The notes: generated by a model from the sequence alone, not told the origin. Counted from the first letter of the stretch, positions 1 through 9,845 are shown. The stretch: DNA of 64,000 nucleotides from Opitutaceae bacterium (GCA_041395105.1 JAWLBB010000001.1:1196001-1260000); one strand, 5' to 3'. Numbers and translations: made by a program.

Positions 1-1281
1 CGGCGCGAGATCAACCGGCGAGGATTGACGCCGGTGTTGCTGCCTCTGGTGGAGGATGCGTCCATTCTTGAACGTCTGGGCTGTCTCGATATCTGCAACA
101 ACGCAGGAGAAGCGGTGGCGTTTTCCGCCTGCCTCCGGGTCAATGACGGGAGCGAGGCCGATCGGTCTCCCCATCCGTGGCTGGAGCGGATCCTCCTGAG
201 AAGGAGCCGGATGAATGGAGGGCCTGAGGTCGGTCGGAAGAGCTGGACCGGATTGGCGCGAAGGCCGCGGGCGGATCCCTTCACCCCGGATGAAACGATT
301 GAGCGGTGGGCGGAGATCTGGAGCGGGCGACGGAATCCGGCCCGGGCCTTTGATTCCTGGTCCTATTGCCCGGGTCCCGGCCTGATCGGGCAGCGGCGAT
401 GGGCCGCGCGTCTCCTGGAGCGAGGTATTCAGGACCCGACCCTCCTTTGGTACGAGGGCGTGTTGCGTTTGCAACCGATCGATGAAGAGGCACTGGAACG
501 TTCGCGCGCGAAGGAGCTTGGATTGCTTGCCCACCGCCTGATTGCACAGGCCCTGCGGGGTGACATCCCGGTCGGCTCGTTCTTCCCCAATCCGGGGGCC
601 GAGGCCGTTTCGCGGAGGCTGGAGGAGGCATTGGCGACGTGGCGTCATTCGCGTCCCGACAATGCCTATTGGCAATCCTTCCAACTGGAGTTGGCCTCCC
701 TTGCCCGTCGCCTTTTCGGCCGTGTGTCCGAGGGACTCGAGGGGTCTTGGCTGGGGGTTGAATATTCCCTGCCGCGCGGGACGGCAATACCGACCCGGTC
801 GGGTCCACTGGAGGTGAGCGGGCGGCTTGATCTGGTGATTCTCGATCGGCCGGGGTGGGAGGATGCGACGGTCAAGATCGTTGATTTCAAGACGGGTGCG
901 GATGAATCCCTCAGTGCGGACAAGATGGGACGGCGCGGCGCTGGGCTGCAATTGGGGGTCTATCTGAAGGCGGCGATGGAACTGGGCGCCGTTCATGCGG
1001 TGGTGCGGATGATCCATTCGGTCGAAGGGAAGGATTCGGAAATGACCGACACCTCCCTGGACGCCGTTCAACCGGCTTTCGATCGATTGGGCGGAATGAT
1101 CCTGAGCGGGCGTTTTGGCCCCCTGACGCCGGACCGAAGCCCGTATGGCCGGGCAGTAGCCCTCCCCATGGCCTGCGTGCCGGTTGAACACGCCATCCTG
1201 CAGGAAAAGTTCAATCTGACCTTTGCCGGACTGCTCGGTGAAATCTGCGGAGAAGGAGATGATGATGCATCGACCGGTTGA
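1..1281 (+). CDS. PD-(D/E)XK nuclease family protein (AddB-like), C-terminal part
   Basis: The frame is open from the first base, so the true start lies upstream and only the C-terminal ~427 residues are present. The last third carries a RecB-type nuclease: a conserved His in GLLAHRL, an Asp in GRLDLV, the VDFKTG strand that supplies the D..K catalytic pair, and a Q-motif in LQLGVYL. Its stop overlaps the TTG start of the next gene, a UvrD-type helicase that also ends in a RecB nuclease. Two subunits each with a nuclease domain is the AddAB arrangement for double-strand-break end processing. The iron-sulfur cysteine set typical of Bacillus AddB is not seen at the C-terminus, so orthology is inferred. 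Confidence 0.8.
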   Translation, partial: RREINRRGLTPVLLPLVEDASILERLGCLDICNNAGEAVAFSACLRVNDGSEADRSPHPWLERILLRRSRMNGGPEVGRKSWTGLARRPRADPFTPDETIERWAEIWSGRRNPARAFDSWSYCPGPGLIGQRRWAARLLERGIQDPTLLWYEGVLRLQPIDEEALERSRAKELGLLAHRLIAQALRGDIPVGSFFPNPGAEAVSRRLEEALATWRHSRPDNAYWQSFQLELASLARRLFGRVSEGLEGSWLGVEYSLPRGTAIPTRSGPLEVSGRLDLVILDRPGWEDATVKIVDFKTGADESLSADKMGRRGAGLQLGVYLKAAMELGAVHAVVRMIHSVEGKDSEMTDTSLDAVQPAFDRLGGMILSGRFGPLTPDRSPYGRAVALPMACVPVEHAILQEKFNLTFAGLLGEICGEGDDDASTG

Positions 1282-4200
1282 TCAGGCTGCCCGGCAACGG
1301 TTTGCCGAGTGAGCTGGACCGCAATTTCGCGATTAACGCCAACGCGGGTTCGGGCAAGACGACCGCCATAGCCGAGCGACTGGCCGGTTTGACGCTGGTC
1401 GAGGGGGCCGGTGAGATTCTTTCGAAGACCGTGGTGGTGACATTCACCCGGAAGGCGGCACTGGAGATCCGGCAGAAGGCTCGCCTTTCATTGATGGAGA
1501 AGCTGACCAAGGAAGGCGGTCATCATGAAGGGGCTCTCGAGGATCTGGGTCGGGCCTTCTTCGGCACGATCCACAGTTTCTGCCTCTTGCTGGCCCGGCG
1601 TTACGGGCAACCGCTGGGCGTGGACCTGGATCCGGAGGTGGTCGAGGATGCGACCGACGCGACTCTCTGGGAGGGATTCCTCGAGAGTGATCCCATGCAT
1701 TTCCAGTCGGTCGGGGAGGAGGCCCTCCGGACCTTTCTTCGGTTCCGGCCGCTCAACACGATCTTCGATCTGGCCCAGATCCTTTCCGTCCGATCGTCAC
1801 GCCGATTGATGCAATGTGGCATGGTGCCGGAGAGGCCGGAGCCGGATTGGACGGAGCTGGCTTCATTGCTCGAGCGGAAGCCGTCGCGCAAGGGAGTCTC
1901 CGCCCGAAATCTCGAGGCCAGCCAGAGGGCTCTTGGGCAGTGGGCAAAGGCCTTCCGCGAAGAAAGGGAATTCCTCCCGCTGATCAAGCCGTTCGGCACG
2001 GCCAACGGAGTGGTGGAGTCCTACGATGGCTTCTTCAAGCCGATCAAGGACTGGTGCGCCCGGGTTGCCGGGTTGCTGGCCGCCGAACTGGCTGACCGAT
2101 ACCGCCTCCATCGGGTGGAGCGACGGGTCCAGAGCTACGACGACCAAATCGAACTCGCCCTGCGCCTGATTGAACACCCGGAAATGCTCGATCGGATCCG
2201 TCGGGACGGCTATCGGATTCTCCTGGACGAAGCGCAGGACACCGATCCCGCCCAGTTCAGTGTCCTCGTGGAGATCACCCGGGCTCCGGGCGCGCTGCCG
2301 GGCTCCTGGCCGGGAGAAGGCGCTCCGCCTGAGGCCGGACGCTTCTGCATGGTGGGAGATGCCCAGCAATCGATATACGGGGGCCGGGCCGACATCCGCA
2401 ACTACCGGCGGCACCTCGAGGCGATGCGGACGGGGCAGGGCAATGAAGTCCTGGATTTCGGCGTGACCTTCCGACTTCCCGAGAGGCTGATTGACTTCAT
2501 GAACGGGGTGGTCGCCCCCGGATTTGCACCGACCATTCCCCACAACCAGTCCCTCGATGGCGATTGCCTGCAGGTGGCCTATCTGGGGCTTTCGCCCCGA
2601 CCCGCGGTGGCTCCCGGTGCGGTCAGCCGCTTTTCGTATCCAGTTATCAGTGACGGAAGGGTGGGGGACCGGCTGAAGAAGGAGGTGGACGCGCTGGCCG
2701 ATCTGCTGATCCGGCTCGGACCCGAAGGCGTCGGGGTGGACGACTGGTCGCAGGTCTGCCTGCTCGCACCGCGTCGCCAATGGCTGGAGACAGCGAGGGA
2801 GTCGTTGACCCGGGCGGGCCTCCCGGTTTCGTTGCAGACCCGGGCCAGCCGAAACGGCGATCGTCCGGCCTATGCCTGGGTGGCGGGATTGCTGGCAATC
2901 GTGGTCGACCCGGAGAACGGTTTTGAGTGGGCGGGGGTTCTCCGTGAGATCTTTGGCATCGGGGATGGGGAAATCGCGGGTGTGATGTCGGGGGCGGCCG
3001 TGGATTTCAGCCCGCCGGAAGAGTATCCGGAAGGGATCCGGGATGCGATCGGCCGGATCCGGCCTTTTATCCTGAAGTGCGATGAACCGGGGATTGAACC
3101 GGTCCGGTTTCTCGACGGGCTGATCGAGGCCTGCCGTTTGAAGGAACGCCTTGCGGTGATCGGAGAGAGTGTTGGGGGGATGGAGGATCTGGAGGCGATC
3201 CGGCTGATCGCGGGCGGGATCTCCGAGGACGGGGGCGGAGTGCGGGATCTGCAGACGCGCCTGGTGTCTGAGGTGAAGAACGAGACGCCGTCCGGGCAGT
3301 CGGGCCGCGGCATGCTCAACCTGGTGACCTGCCACTCGGGAAAGGGTCTCGAGTGGCCGGTGGTCATACCGATCGGTCTCTGGCGGGAGTTGAGGCGGCC
3401 GGTCGAGTCGGGGTTTGCCCTGATCGAGGACGCGGGAGGATCCCGGGTCTATTTCGACCCCGCCGGTGTGCCGGGAGAAACGACGGATTCGCGAACGAGG
3501 GAGCTGACGCGCGAATACATGAGGCTCCTTTACGTGACGCTGACCCGAGCCAGTCGGCACTTGCTTCTGCCATTGCCCGAAGACATGGCCGGAGAGGAAG
3601 GCAGCTTTCTCTCCATCTGGGCGGGTGGGGAGCCGGATCGGTTGGTTTCGGACCTGAAGCGTCTTCCGGAGGTCGAGGATGTGACCTGGGAGGACCGCCG
3701 CGACCGGAAGCCATCGGACCTTGTCGAGGTCGGCATTCCCTTTGAACCGATTGCGGTTGAGGCCGTCGTCCGGGCGAGGGAAGTGGCCGGGGCTGCTCCC
3801 CGGAGGTTGCTGCCGCATGAGCTGGCGGTGGCTCACGATGAGGTCCGCCGCCTGCTTCATGAATCGGGTCCGACCGAAACGATGGAACCAGGCGAGGGAG
3901 GGGATCCGGTCGACTACGGGCTCTGGTGGCATGAGACCATGGAATTTCTGCCTTGGGGCGGCGATTGTGCGACCATCGATCATTATCTCGAGGAACGGCT
4001 GCAGGCGGTTTCCGGGGAGTCCTTCGGGGTGCGTGCCCGCCGGGAGGTCGACCTGCTCCTGGCCAGCGAGCTGTGGACCATCCTGCAGAGGCCCGGTGTG
4101 ACCATTCACACGGAGGTGGCTGTCTTTGTCCCCGGGGAAGACCGGGGTTGGATCGACGGGATCCTTGATTTTCTGGCTCTTCAGGACGGGGCGGAGGCTG

Positions 4201-4400
4201 ATCTGGTCATCGATTGGAAGACCAATCGAAGACGACGGGGCGAAGATGACCAGGCCCTGCTCGATCGATTGGGTGCCACCTATGCGCCGCAGCTGGCCGC
4301 CTATTCGCGGGCAATTGGTCGGGGGTTGCGCCGCGGTTCTCCAAGGGCCCTGGTCTATTCAACGGTGCTGGGCAGGGCGGTGGAGACGACGCCGGATTGA
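1278..4400 (+). CDS. addA: UvrD/Rep-type helicase-nuclease (AddA/RecB-like)
   Basis: A 1040-residue superfamily 1 helicase fused to a RecB nuclease, expected to unwind and resect double-strand breaks with the upstream nuclease subunit. Visible motifs: Walker [10 protein letters not shown] near residues 21-29, Walker [10 protein letters not shown] near 315-323, motif [13 protein letters not shown] near 358, motif [12 protein letters not shown] near 685, motif [11 protein letters not shown] near 750. The nuclease follows: [18 protein letters not shown] near 975 and YAPQLAAY near 1003. The start is TTG, overlapping the upstream TGA (TTGA), which indicates translational coupling; an in-frame stop sits 15 bases upstream. 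Family is certain; AddA rather than another RecB-like name is by context. Confidence 0.9.
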
Positions 4401-4512
4401 ACTCCGCCGACGGCGTGACAGGCCGGTGGCGGCTCACTGTCAGATTATCCTTTACAGCGTCGGCGCTGTGACCCAGCTTGCCTGTTTTTCTCAAAATTCC
4501 GGACCTCAATCT

Positions 4513-4614
4513 ATGGGCAATCTGAAGAAAAAGCGCCGCCTCAAGATGTCGAAGCACAAACGCCGCAAGCGTTTGAAGTCGAATCGACACAAGAAGCGGA
4601 CTTGGCAGAGGTAA
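4513..4614 (+). CDS. AURKAIP1/COX24-type small basic ribosomal protein
   Basis: A 33-residue, extremely basic peptide that starts [20 protein letters not shown] and ends KKRTWQR. The pattern GN(L/V)xKKRRxKMxKHKxRKxxKxxRHKKR is the bacterial AURKAIP1/COX24 (bS22/bTHX-like) family, which binds 16S rRNA in the small subunit of several phyla including Bacteroidota and Verrucomicrobiota. Almost half of the residues are Lys or Arg and no acidic residue is present. It stands alone between the helicase gene and the pilus cluster. Start is the only ATG in frame near the motif. Confidence is high for the family, lower for its precise ribosomal name. Confidence 0.8.
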
Positions 4615-4981
4615 GCGTTCCTCAGGAACGATGGTCCGTCGTGGACGGATCGCTGCTGGAATTTCATTGAGAGCGGGCCGCCCCGGCTTCTCAGCCGGGT
4701 GGGTCGCGCCTGCCTGACAGCTTTCTGTCTGGGGGTGCCTGTCATCGGACGGGCCTGTCGGCGGGCCTTCATCTGCCTGGCCACTTGGCTGCGGGGATGA
4801 GGGACTCTCCCCATGTCTGCGTGACGGTGGAGGAAACTACTCAGGGCATTGCGGATGTCCTGAAAAAGACACAGCACCCTTCCCGAAAACCCGTTCAACC
4901 TTTCGAACACGGAGCCGATAGACACTTCGAAACGCCAAATAGCTCGGGATAACCCTGAGTCCGGCATCGGGTTTATTGCGG
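4615..4981 (+). other. Intergenic region with several short GC-rich hairpins, no gene recognised
   Basis: About 365 bases without a convincing ORF. It holds a run of small perfect inverted repeats: CGTTCC-TCA-GGAACG right after the ribosomal-protein stop (a possible weak terminator), CCCGGCT-TCTC-AGCCGGG near 4683-4700 and GACAG-CTTT-CTGTC near 4716-4729. The last ~120 bases are plainer and presumably hold the promoter of the pilus operon. No match to RNase P, tmRNA, SRP or 6S RNA consensus could be made by eye. A structured RNA cannot be excluded. Confidence 0.4.
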
Positions 4982-6016
4982 ATGATATCGTCGAAAGGCA
5001 AAGGCATCTTTTTGGAACTGAACGAACAGTCGCTGTTCGTTGCCCGAACCAGTGGCTTCAACCCGCCTCTGACCATCGAAAGCGTGAGGGAATTCTCCCT
5101 GGATGATCGTGCGGTGCTGGCGGATGAGTTCCGGCAGTTCGCGGGAACCCGTCAGGGGGCCTATGTGGCTTCGCGCTGCGGGGTGTTTCCGAAGGGCCGG
5201 GTTGTCTCGAGGACAAGCCTCGATCCGAAGAAAGCCCGGGAGTCCACCTACCTGCAGGATCTGCTTGCTTCGCAGCTGAAGATCGATCTCAAGGAATTCC
5301 TTCTCTATCTCCTGGCTGCGGCCGACGGATCGGATTCCGGAGGTGATCGGGGCCTTCCAAGGGAAGCGATCGTCTGCGGAGCGCCTCAGACGGAGATTCA
5401 GTCGATCCAGGACAGTCTCCTGGAAGTCGGAGTGTTTCCCGACCGGCTGGAACTGGGAACCGTGGCCAGCCTGGGCGGCATCATCCATTATTTGAAGTGC
5501 CAGAGCGAAGCGCCGCCGACCCTTGTGCTGGAGATCAGCGCGGACACCACAAATGTCTTCGTGGTCAACAAGGACGGCGTCGATATTTCGCGGCCGGTCG
5601 CCTACGGCATCTCGTCCATGATCCCGGTCATTCAGAAGGAGCTCGGATTGAAGGACGAGGAATCCGCCCGCCGACTCTTCTACTCCAACAGTTTCGACTT
5701 CACCGGCCTTGGCCCACAGCTCATCAAGAAGCTGGTGCGTGAACTCCAGGCCTCGGTCGGCTTCTATGAAGTCCAGACCGGCCAAACAATCGGGCAGCTC
5801 TATTGTGCCCACCTGCCGGCCAAGCTGGCCTGGCTCCAGAAGACCGTCTCCGACATGCTTGGAGTCAGGGTCCTGACCATGGACTTCAGGAGCTGGCTCA
5901 AAGAACTGGGAATAACCCTGGCCAGCACGGTGGAAGAGGAAAACGTCGACTCAACCTGGCTCGGATTGATCAGCCTGATGGGCGACTTCACCCCGGAAGT
6001 GGATGAAAAGAACTAA
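4982..6016 (+). CDS. pilM: PilM-like type IV pilus / type II secretion actin-fold protein
   Basis: Cytoplasmic actin-like ATPase-fold protein of ~344 residues that normally binds the N-terminus of PilN and links the motor to the inner-membrane platform. The sequence opens with the short strand KGIFLELNEQSLFVAR typical of the PilM/GspL fold, and has a second strand pair VLEISADTTNVFVVNKDG near the middle. Identification rests mainly on order: it is followed, with overlapping reading frames, by PilN-, PilO-, PilP- and secretin-like genes. I chose ATG 4982; a TTG two codons upstream (4976) is equally in frame. Sequence is divergent, so PilM versus GspL naming is inferred. Confidence 0.65.
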   Translation: MISSKGKGIFLELNEQSLFVARTSGFNPPLTIESVREFSLDDRAVLADEFRQFAGTRQGAYVASRCGVFPKGRVVSRTSLDPKKARESTYLQDLLASQLKIDLKEFLLYLLAAADGSDSGGDRGLPREAIVCGAPQTEIQSIQDSLLEVGVFPDRLELGTVASLGGIIHYLKCQSEAPPTLVLEISADTTNVFVVNKDGVDISRPVAYGISSMIPVIQKELGLKDEESARRLFYSNSFDFTGLGPQLIKKLVRELQASVGFYEVQTGQTIGQLYCAHLPAKLAWLQKTVSDMLGVRVLTMDFRSWLKELGITLASTVEEENVDSTWLGLISLMGDFTPEVDEKN

Positions 6017-6617
6017 GAAAGAAGCCGTCACCGCCCAGCCCAACTGGCATCCCAATTTCCGGATCGCGGACTCGCTGCCCGACCTGAAGGTGGTCCGTAC
6101 GGATTTCTTCATCAATGCGATCAGTCTCTCGCTCGCGGCGATTGCCGTATTCTTTCTGGCGATACGCGAGTACAAGCTGATGAATCTGAGAAACGAAATT
6201 GCGCTCTGGGAGGAAAAGATCGAAGCCGGCCGGGCGGAGAACCTCGCCTTCATCAAGCTCAGCGCCGAGTTCAAGAAAGAGGCGGCCAAGTTTCAGGAGG
6301 TCCGCGATTTTGCCGCGACCGACCTTGTGGTCACGGAATTCCTTGAGAGCCTCGGGCCGACCATCCCGGAAGGGCTCGATCTGGATTCGATGGCCTTCGG
6401 AGACGAGCGGGTGGTCATCCGCGGCACCATCCTCGGCAACTCCGAGACGGCCAGTATAGCCCTCTCCGATTACCTGGACATCCTGCGGGAGCACCCGGGA
6501 ATCGGACCGAAGTTCTCCGACATCTCGCTGACGACACTCGTCCGGGACGCGCGGAGCGAAGCCCTCAGCTTTGAGATCGTTCTCCAGCGCAACGTCAGAA
6601 AGGGAGCTGCGTCATGA
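6003..6617 (+). CDS. pilN: PilN-like inner-membrane assembly protein
   Basis: A 204-residue bitopic protein: ~35 cytoplasmic residues, one membrane segment at about residues 36-54 (INAISLSLAAIAVFFLAI), a charged coiled-coil stretch to ~110, then a ferredoxin-like periplasmic domain. This is the PilN/GspL-C layout. It overlaps the PilM-like gene by 14 bases and the PilO-like gene by 4 (ATGA), so the whole set is translationally coupled. It should dimerise with the PilO-like protein and bridge the cytoplasmic PilM and the outer-membrane secretin. Primary sequence is weakly conserved; topology and position make the case. Confidence 0.65.
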   Translation: MKRTKKEAVTAQPNWHPNFRIADSLPDLKVVRTDFFINAISLSLAAIAVFFLAIREYKLMNLRNEIALWEEKIEAGRAENLAFIKLSAEFKKEAAKFQEVRDFAATDLVVTEFLESLGPTIPEGLDLDSMAFGDERVVIRGTILGNSETASIALSDYLDILREHPGIGPKFSDISLTTLVRDARSEALSFEIVLQRNVRKGAAS

Positions 6618-7168
6618 AGACCCAAGACCTCGTCGCTTTTCTCAAGAATTACCCGATTCCCTGCGTGTCGGGGGTGATCGTGATTCTCGTCCTGTTGACG
6701 TCCTATTTCCGCATGAACGTGGCCCCGGAGCTGGAAGGCCGCTACCAGACTGTGTCGGCCGAAGGCGAGATTCTGATGAAGAATCTGGTGAATGGGTCCG
6801 GCCTGGAGGAACACGTCGCGACGATCAAGGAGAAGTCGGCCGAACTCGAGTCGCGCCTGGTCCGGCCGGCCGAGTTGGCAAAGAATCTCCAGTATTTCTA
6901 CCGCCTGGAAGGGGAGACCGGGGCCAAGCTCGGCGAACTGCGCCAGGTGCCTCCGACGAATATCGGCAGCGCGAAAGGATCATTCCAGCCGGTTGAGTAC
7001 TCGCTGGTGGTGACCGCGGATTTCCCGGTCCTCCTCGATTACATGCACCGGTTGGAAAACGGGTCGTGTTATTACCGGATGAAGAATTTCTCCCTGCAGC
7101 ACAGTCGGGAAAGCACCCGGCGCCTGCTGGTCATGGCGATGAACATTGAACTGCTCGGAACGAAATGA
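6614..7168 (+). CDS. pilO: PilO-like inner-membrane assembly protein
   Basis: A 184-residue protein with a short cytoplasmic tail, one membrane helix near residues 14-31 (PIPCVSGVIVILVLLTSY), a coiled-coil (~35-95) and a C-terminal ferredoxin-like domain, as in PilO/GspM. The strand FQPVEYSLVVTADFPVLLDYMHRL resembles the PilO domain region in which a strand is followed by a helix. Start and stop overlap both neighbours by four bases. The likely role is a periplasmic partner of PilN within the alignment complex. Identification is from topology and gene order. Confidence 0.65.
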   Translation: MKTQDLVAFLKNYPIPCVSGVIVILVLLTSYFRMNVAPELEGRYQTVSAEGEILMKNLVNGSGLEEHVATIKEKSAELESRLVRPAELAKNLQYFYRLEGETGAKLGELRQVPPTNIGSAKGSFQPVEYSLVVTADFPVLLDYMHRLENGSCYYRMKNFSLQHSRESTRRLLVMAMNIELLGTK

Positions 7169-7650
7169 AGTCACCCATCAAATCGATCGTTGCGGCGGCC
7201 GGCCTGCTCCTGGTCCATGGGGCGCCGGCACAGACGACGGGCACGGTCATCTCGGTGAAGGACCGGACCGATACCCTTGAACTGGCCGATCAGCTGCTTT
7301 CAACCAAGCCGAACACCTTCGCGGAGGCCATCGCGGTGGCCCGTGATCCTTTCGAGGTGATGATGGCGCAGGCTGTGGTTTCGGATATGCCGGTCGAGAC
7401 GGTGGCCGCAGCGCCCCGCTACAATGACCGTCAGATCCTTGAGGCGATCGGCCCTCGGGTGGATCCGACCGGGTCAGTCCGGATAGGCGACACCGATTAT
7501 CTCCTTTTTGGACAAAAGAGGCTCAAGGTGGGAGAGAAGCTTACGATTACCTATGAAGGTTCAGTCTACGCCGTCGAGATCACCTCGATCGAACGGAACA
7601 ATTTCAGGATACGCCTGAACAGCGAAGAGCTAGTCAGACCAATCAAATAA
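7165..7650 (+). CDS. Exported PilP-like protein of the pilus/secretion cluster
   Basis: A 161-residue exported protein with a clear signal peptide (residues 1-22, cleavage after GAPA) but no lipobox Cys. It lies in the pilP slot between the PilO-like gene and the secretin, overlapping the former by four bases. The C-terminal half (TDYLLFGQKRLKVGEKLTITYEG...) looks like a small beta domain, as in the PilP/GspC homology region that contacts secretin N-domains. I do not see diagnostic PilP motifs, so the assignment is positional. A periplasmic adaptor function is inferred. Confidence 0.6.
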   Translation: MKSPIKSIVAAAGLLLVHGAPAQTTGTVISVKDRTDTLELADQLLSTKPNTFAEAIAVARDPFEVMMAQAVVSDMPVETVAAAPRYNDRQILEAIGPRVDPTGSVRIGDTDYLLFGQKRLKVGEKLTITYEGSVYAVEITSIERNNFRIRLNSEELVRPIK

Positions 7651-7660
7651 AGGGATTGCT

Positions 7661-9190
7661 ATGAAAAACAGGATGATGGTTACGTGCTTGGGTCTCGCCC
7701 TTTTGGGAACGGGACTGCTTGCTCAAACGCCGGAACCGGATACCTCGGCCTCCTCGCCTCAGGCGAAGGTTGCTGAAGCTCCGGCTGCCGTTCAAACGGG
7801 CTCCGAGGCAGGATCGGCCTCCAAGAGCGTAAAGGTCGCCTTCCCCGGCGCCGCCACACAACAGGCAATCGTGACTCAGAAGAGCCAGGAAACGCTCTCG
7901 GTGGATTTCCCCGATGAGGAAATCCGGGTGATCCTGCGCAATATCGCGGATCTCTTCGAACTCAATCTGGTCGTCCCGGACACCCTGCAGGGCCGTTCGT
8001 CGCTCAAGCTGCGCGAGGTGACCTGGAAGCAGATCTTCGATGTCATCCTCTCCCCGGTAGGGTTCACCTACGTGGAGGACGGGAACATCATCCAGATCGT
8101 TTCCCAGGAGTCGCTCCAGGTGGAGCCGCCGGTCACGGAAATTTTCATTCTGAGCTATGCCCGTGCCTCCGAGGTCGGCCCGACCGTCACCTCGATGATC
8201 GACCCGGCTTCCGGTGGTCGCATCCAGATTGACAATCGCAGCAATGCCCTCGTCATCACGGAGCGCCCCTCCCAGATGAGCCGGATCCGTCCGGTCATTG
8301 ACACGCTCGACAAGGCGACCGACCAGGTCATGATCGAGACCAAGTTCGTCGAGGTCTCCGACAAGGACCTGAAGAACCTCGGTGTCAACTGGGCGTCGCT
8401 CGATGCCTACCAGGTCGGGGTCGAGGGTGGTCTCGGCGATGACGGATTCCATTCCTTCGACCGCCAGAACGTCAACGATGTGGTCACCAAGACCAGCCTC
8501 TTTTCGTCGGTCTTCTCGGCGGACAAGTTCTCGGTCATCCTGAGCGCCCTGGAAAACAATCAGAATGCCACCCTCGTCTCCAACCCGACGGTGGTGACGA
8601 TGAACAACACGGAGGCCTTCATATCGATCGGCGAACAGTATCCGATCCCCAATTACACCTATAATCAGGAGCGCGGAACCTTTGAGGTCAGCGGTTTTGA
8701 ATACAAGGACATCGGCATCCTCATGCGGGTGACGCCGCAGGTGAACAACGAGGGCCTGATCAATCTGAAGATCGATCCGGAAGTCAGCAGCACGAACGGC
8801 AGCACCAGCTTCGGCGGCGCCGGTGGTGCGGAAATCCCGATCATCGCGGTCCGCAAGACGACGACCAATGTCGCCCTCAAGGACGGCTACACCATGGGTC
8901 TGGGCGGCCTGATTGAGAGCCTGTCCCAGGACAAGGAATCCAAGGTGCCCGTCCTCGGGGACATCCCCGGCCTCGGTCGCCTCTTCCGCTCGGACACCAA
9001 GGACAATTCGTCCCGCAACCTGGTCATCTTCATCACGGCGCGGATTCTGCCGCCCGAAGGCTCGACCTATAAGGATGTCTTTGATCCCCGTCAGATCCGT
9101 GACATGGGGCTCACTCCGGAAGATATCCCCGGCTACAAGAGCAACGTTGATCCCTTCGCCCAGGCTTCGGTCACGAGCGGAGGAAAGTAG
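7661..9190 (+). CDS. pilQ: Secretin (PilQ/GspD family outer-membrane channel)
   Basis: A 509-residue secretin with a signal peptide (residues 1-~22, ...LGTGLLAQ). An STN/N0-like segment (SVDFPDEEIRVILRNIADLF, near residue 80) is followed by N1-type repeats and the secretin C-domain. Signature strings are VPVLGDIPGLGRLFRSD and the terminal LVIFITARIL. It forms the multimeric outer-membrane gate through which pilin or secreted substrate passes. It is the last gene of the cluster, ten bases after the PilP-like gene, and a strong hairpin follows. No ATPase, pilin or lipoprotein pilotin gene is in the window, so whether the machine is a pilus or a T2SS is open. It is short for PilQ because AMIN domains are missing. 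Confidence 0.92.
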   Translation: MKNRMMVTCLGLALLGTGLLAQTPEPDTSASSPQAKVAEAPAAVQTGSEAGSASKSVKVAFPGAATQQAIVTQKSQETLSVDFPDEEIRVILRNIADLFELNLVVPDTLQGRSSLKLREVTWKQIFDVILSPVGFTYVEDGNIIQIVSQESLQVEPPVTEIFILSYARASEVGPTVTSMIDPASGGRIQIDNRSNALVITERPSQMSRIRPVIDTLDKATDQVMIETKFVEVSDKDLKNLGVNWASLDAYQVGVEGGLGDDGFHSFDRQNVNDVVTKTSLFSSVFSADKFSVILSALENNQNATLVSNPTVVTMNNTEAFISIGEQYPIPNYTYNQERGTFEVSGFEYKDIGILMRVTPQVNNEGLINLKIDPEVSSTNGSTSFGGAGGAEIPIIAVRKTTTNVALKDGYTMGLGGLIESLSQDKESKVPVLGDIPGLGRLFRSDTKDNSSRNLVIFITARILPPEGSTYKDVFDPRQIRDMGLTPEDIPGYKSNVDPFAQASVTSGGK

Positions 9191-9233
9191 GCGACCGGGT
9201 CTGCCAGGTTTTTTCTGGTGATCCTTCAATATC

Positions 9234-9270
9234 GGCCATGGCTTGCGCCCGGGAGGGCGGGGCCATGGCC
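9234..9270. terminator. Hairpin terminator between convergent genes
   Basis: Perfect 9-bp stem GGCCATGGC / GCCATGGCC with an inner CGCCC/GGGCG helix, followed on the plus strand by TCTTTGTTT. It lies 43 bases after the secretin stop and 30 bases before the 3' end of the convergent yjbQ gene, so it probably serves the secretin operon and perhaps both. Confidence 0.65.
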
Positions 9271-9299
9271 TCTTTGTTTCTGGACGGTTTTCCGGTCGG

Positions 9300-9719
9300 T
9301 CACTCGCCCTGCAGCGAGATGATCAGACTGCGTTGGTGGGGACTCCTGCGGTGTTCCCAGAGAAAAACGCCCTGCCAGGTTCCCAGGAGAAGCCGGCCGG
9401 CGGAGAAAGGGATGATTTCCGCGGTCCGGGTCAGCGCCATCCGGATATGGGAGGGCATGTCATCGGGCCCTTCGGCGGTGTGGGTGTAGGCCGGATCGTT
9501 TTCCGGGACGAGCCGTTCGAGAAAGGCCTCCAGGTCGCGCCGGGCCGATGGGTCGGCGTTCTCCATGATGACCAGACTGCAGCTGGTGTGGCGGCAGAAG
9601 ACGGTGGCGATGCCCTCCTTGAGACCGGATTGGCGGAGGATTGAGACGATGTCGCCGGTGATTTCCCGGGTTCCACATCCGCGGGTGGCGATGGTGATTT
9701 CGTGGGTCTGGACGGGCAT
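9300..9719 (-). CDS. yjbQ: YjbQ/UPF0047 family protein
   Basis: A 139-residue single-domain protein of the YjbQ (UPF0047, 'secondary thiamine-phosphate synthase') family, of usual length. The conserved core CRHTSCSLVIMENADPS near residues 42-58 and the C-terminal GTWQGVFLWEHR near 113-124 are the family signatures; the His residues coordinate the active-site metal or ligand. Family members can complement thiE mutants weakly, but the physiological role is unknown. It stands alone, convergent with the secretin operon, with 126 bases separating it from the HtrA-like gene upstream. Confidence 0.9.
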   Translation of the reverse strand: MPVQTHEITIATRGCGTREITGDIVSILRQSGLKEGIATVFCRHTSCSLVIMENADPSARRDLEAFLERLVPENDPAYTHTAEGPDDMPSHIRMALTRTAEIIPFSAGRLLLGTWQGVFLWEHRRSPHQRSLIISLQGE

Positions 9720-9845
9720 TTCGGATGGCTGCGATGCAAGGCGGAGTCTCCGACGGTCAGGGGCTGTCTTCGGTCCGATGACACACCTGGAGGGAGGTCC
9801 CCGGGGAAACCGTAGGAGTGACGAGCGGATTCTTTCCCCGCGGGT

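Noticed and set aside
1863..4109. 748-residue open frame on the minus strand
   Set aside because: Shadow of the AddA-like gene: His/Arg/Pro-rich composition, no known domain, fully antisense to clear helicase motifs.
4830..4860. GGAGGAAACTACTCAGGGC resembling the RNase P GAGGAAAGTCCGGGC core
   Set aside because: Only a partial match, and the other conserved RNase P segments are absent.
7643..9229. 528-residue open frame on the minus strand
   Set aside because: Antisense to the secretin gene; high in Arg/Asp, no recognisable fold.
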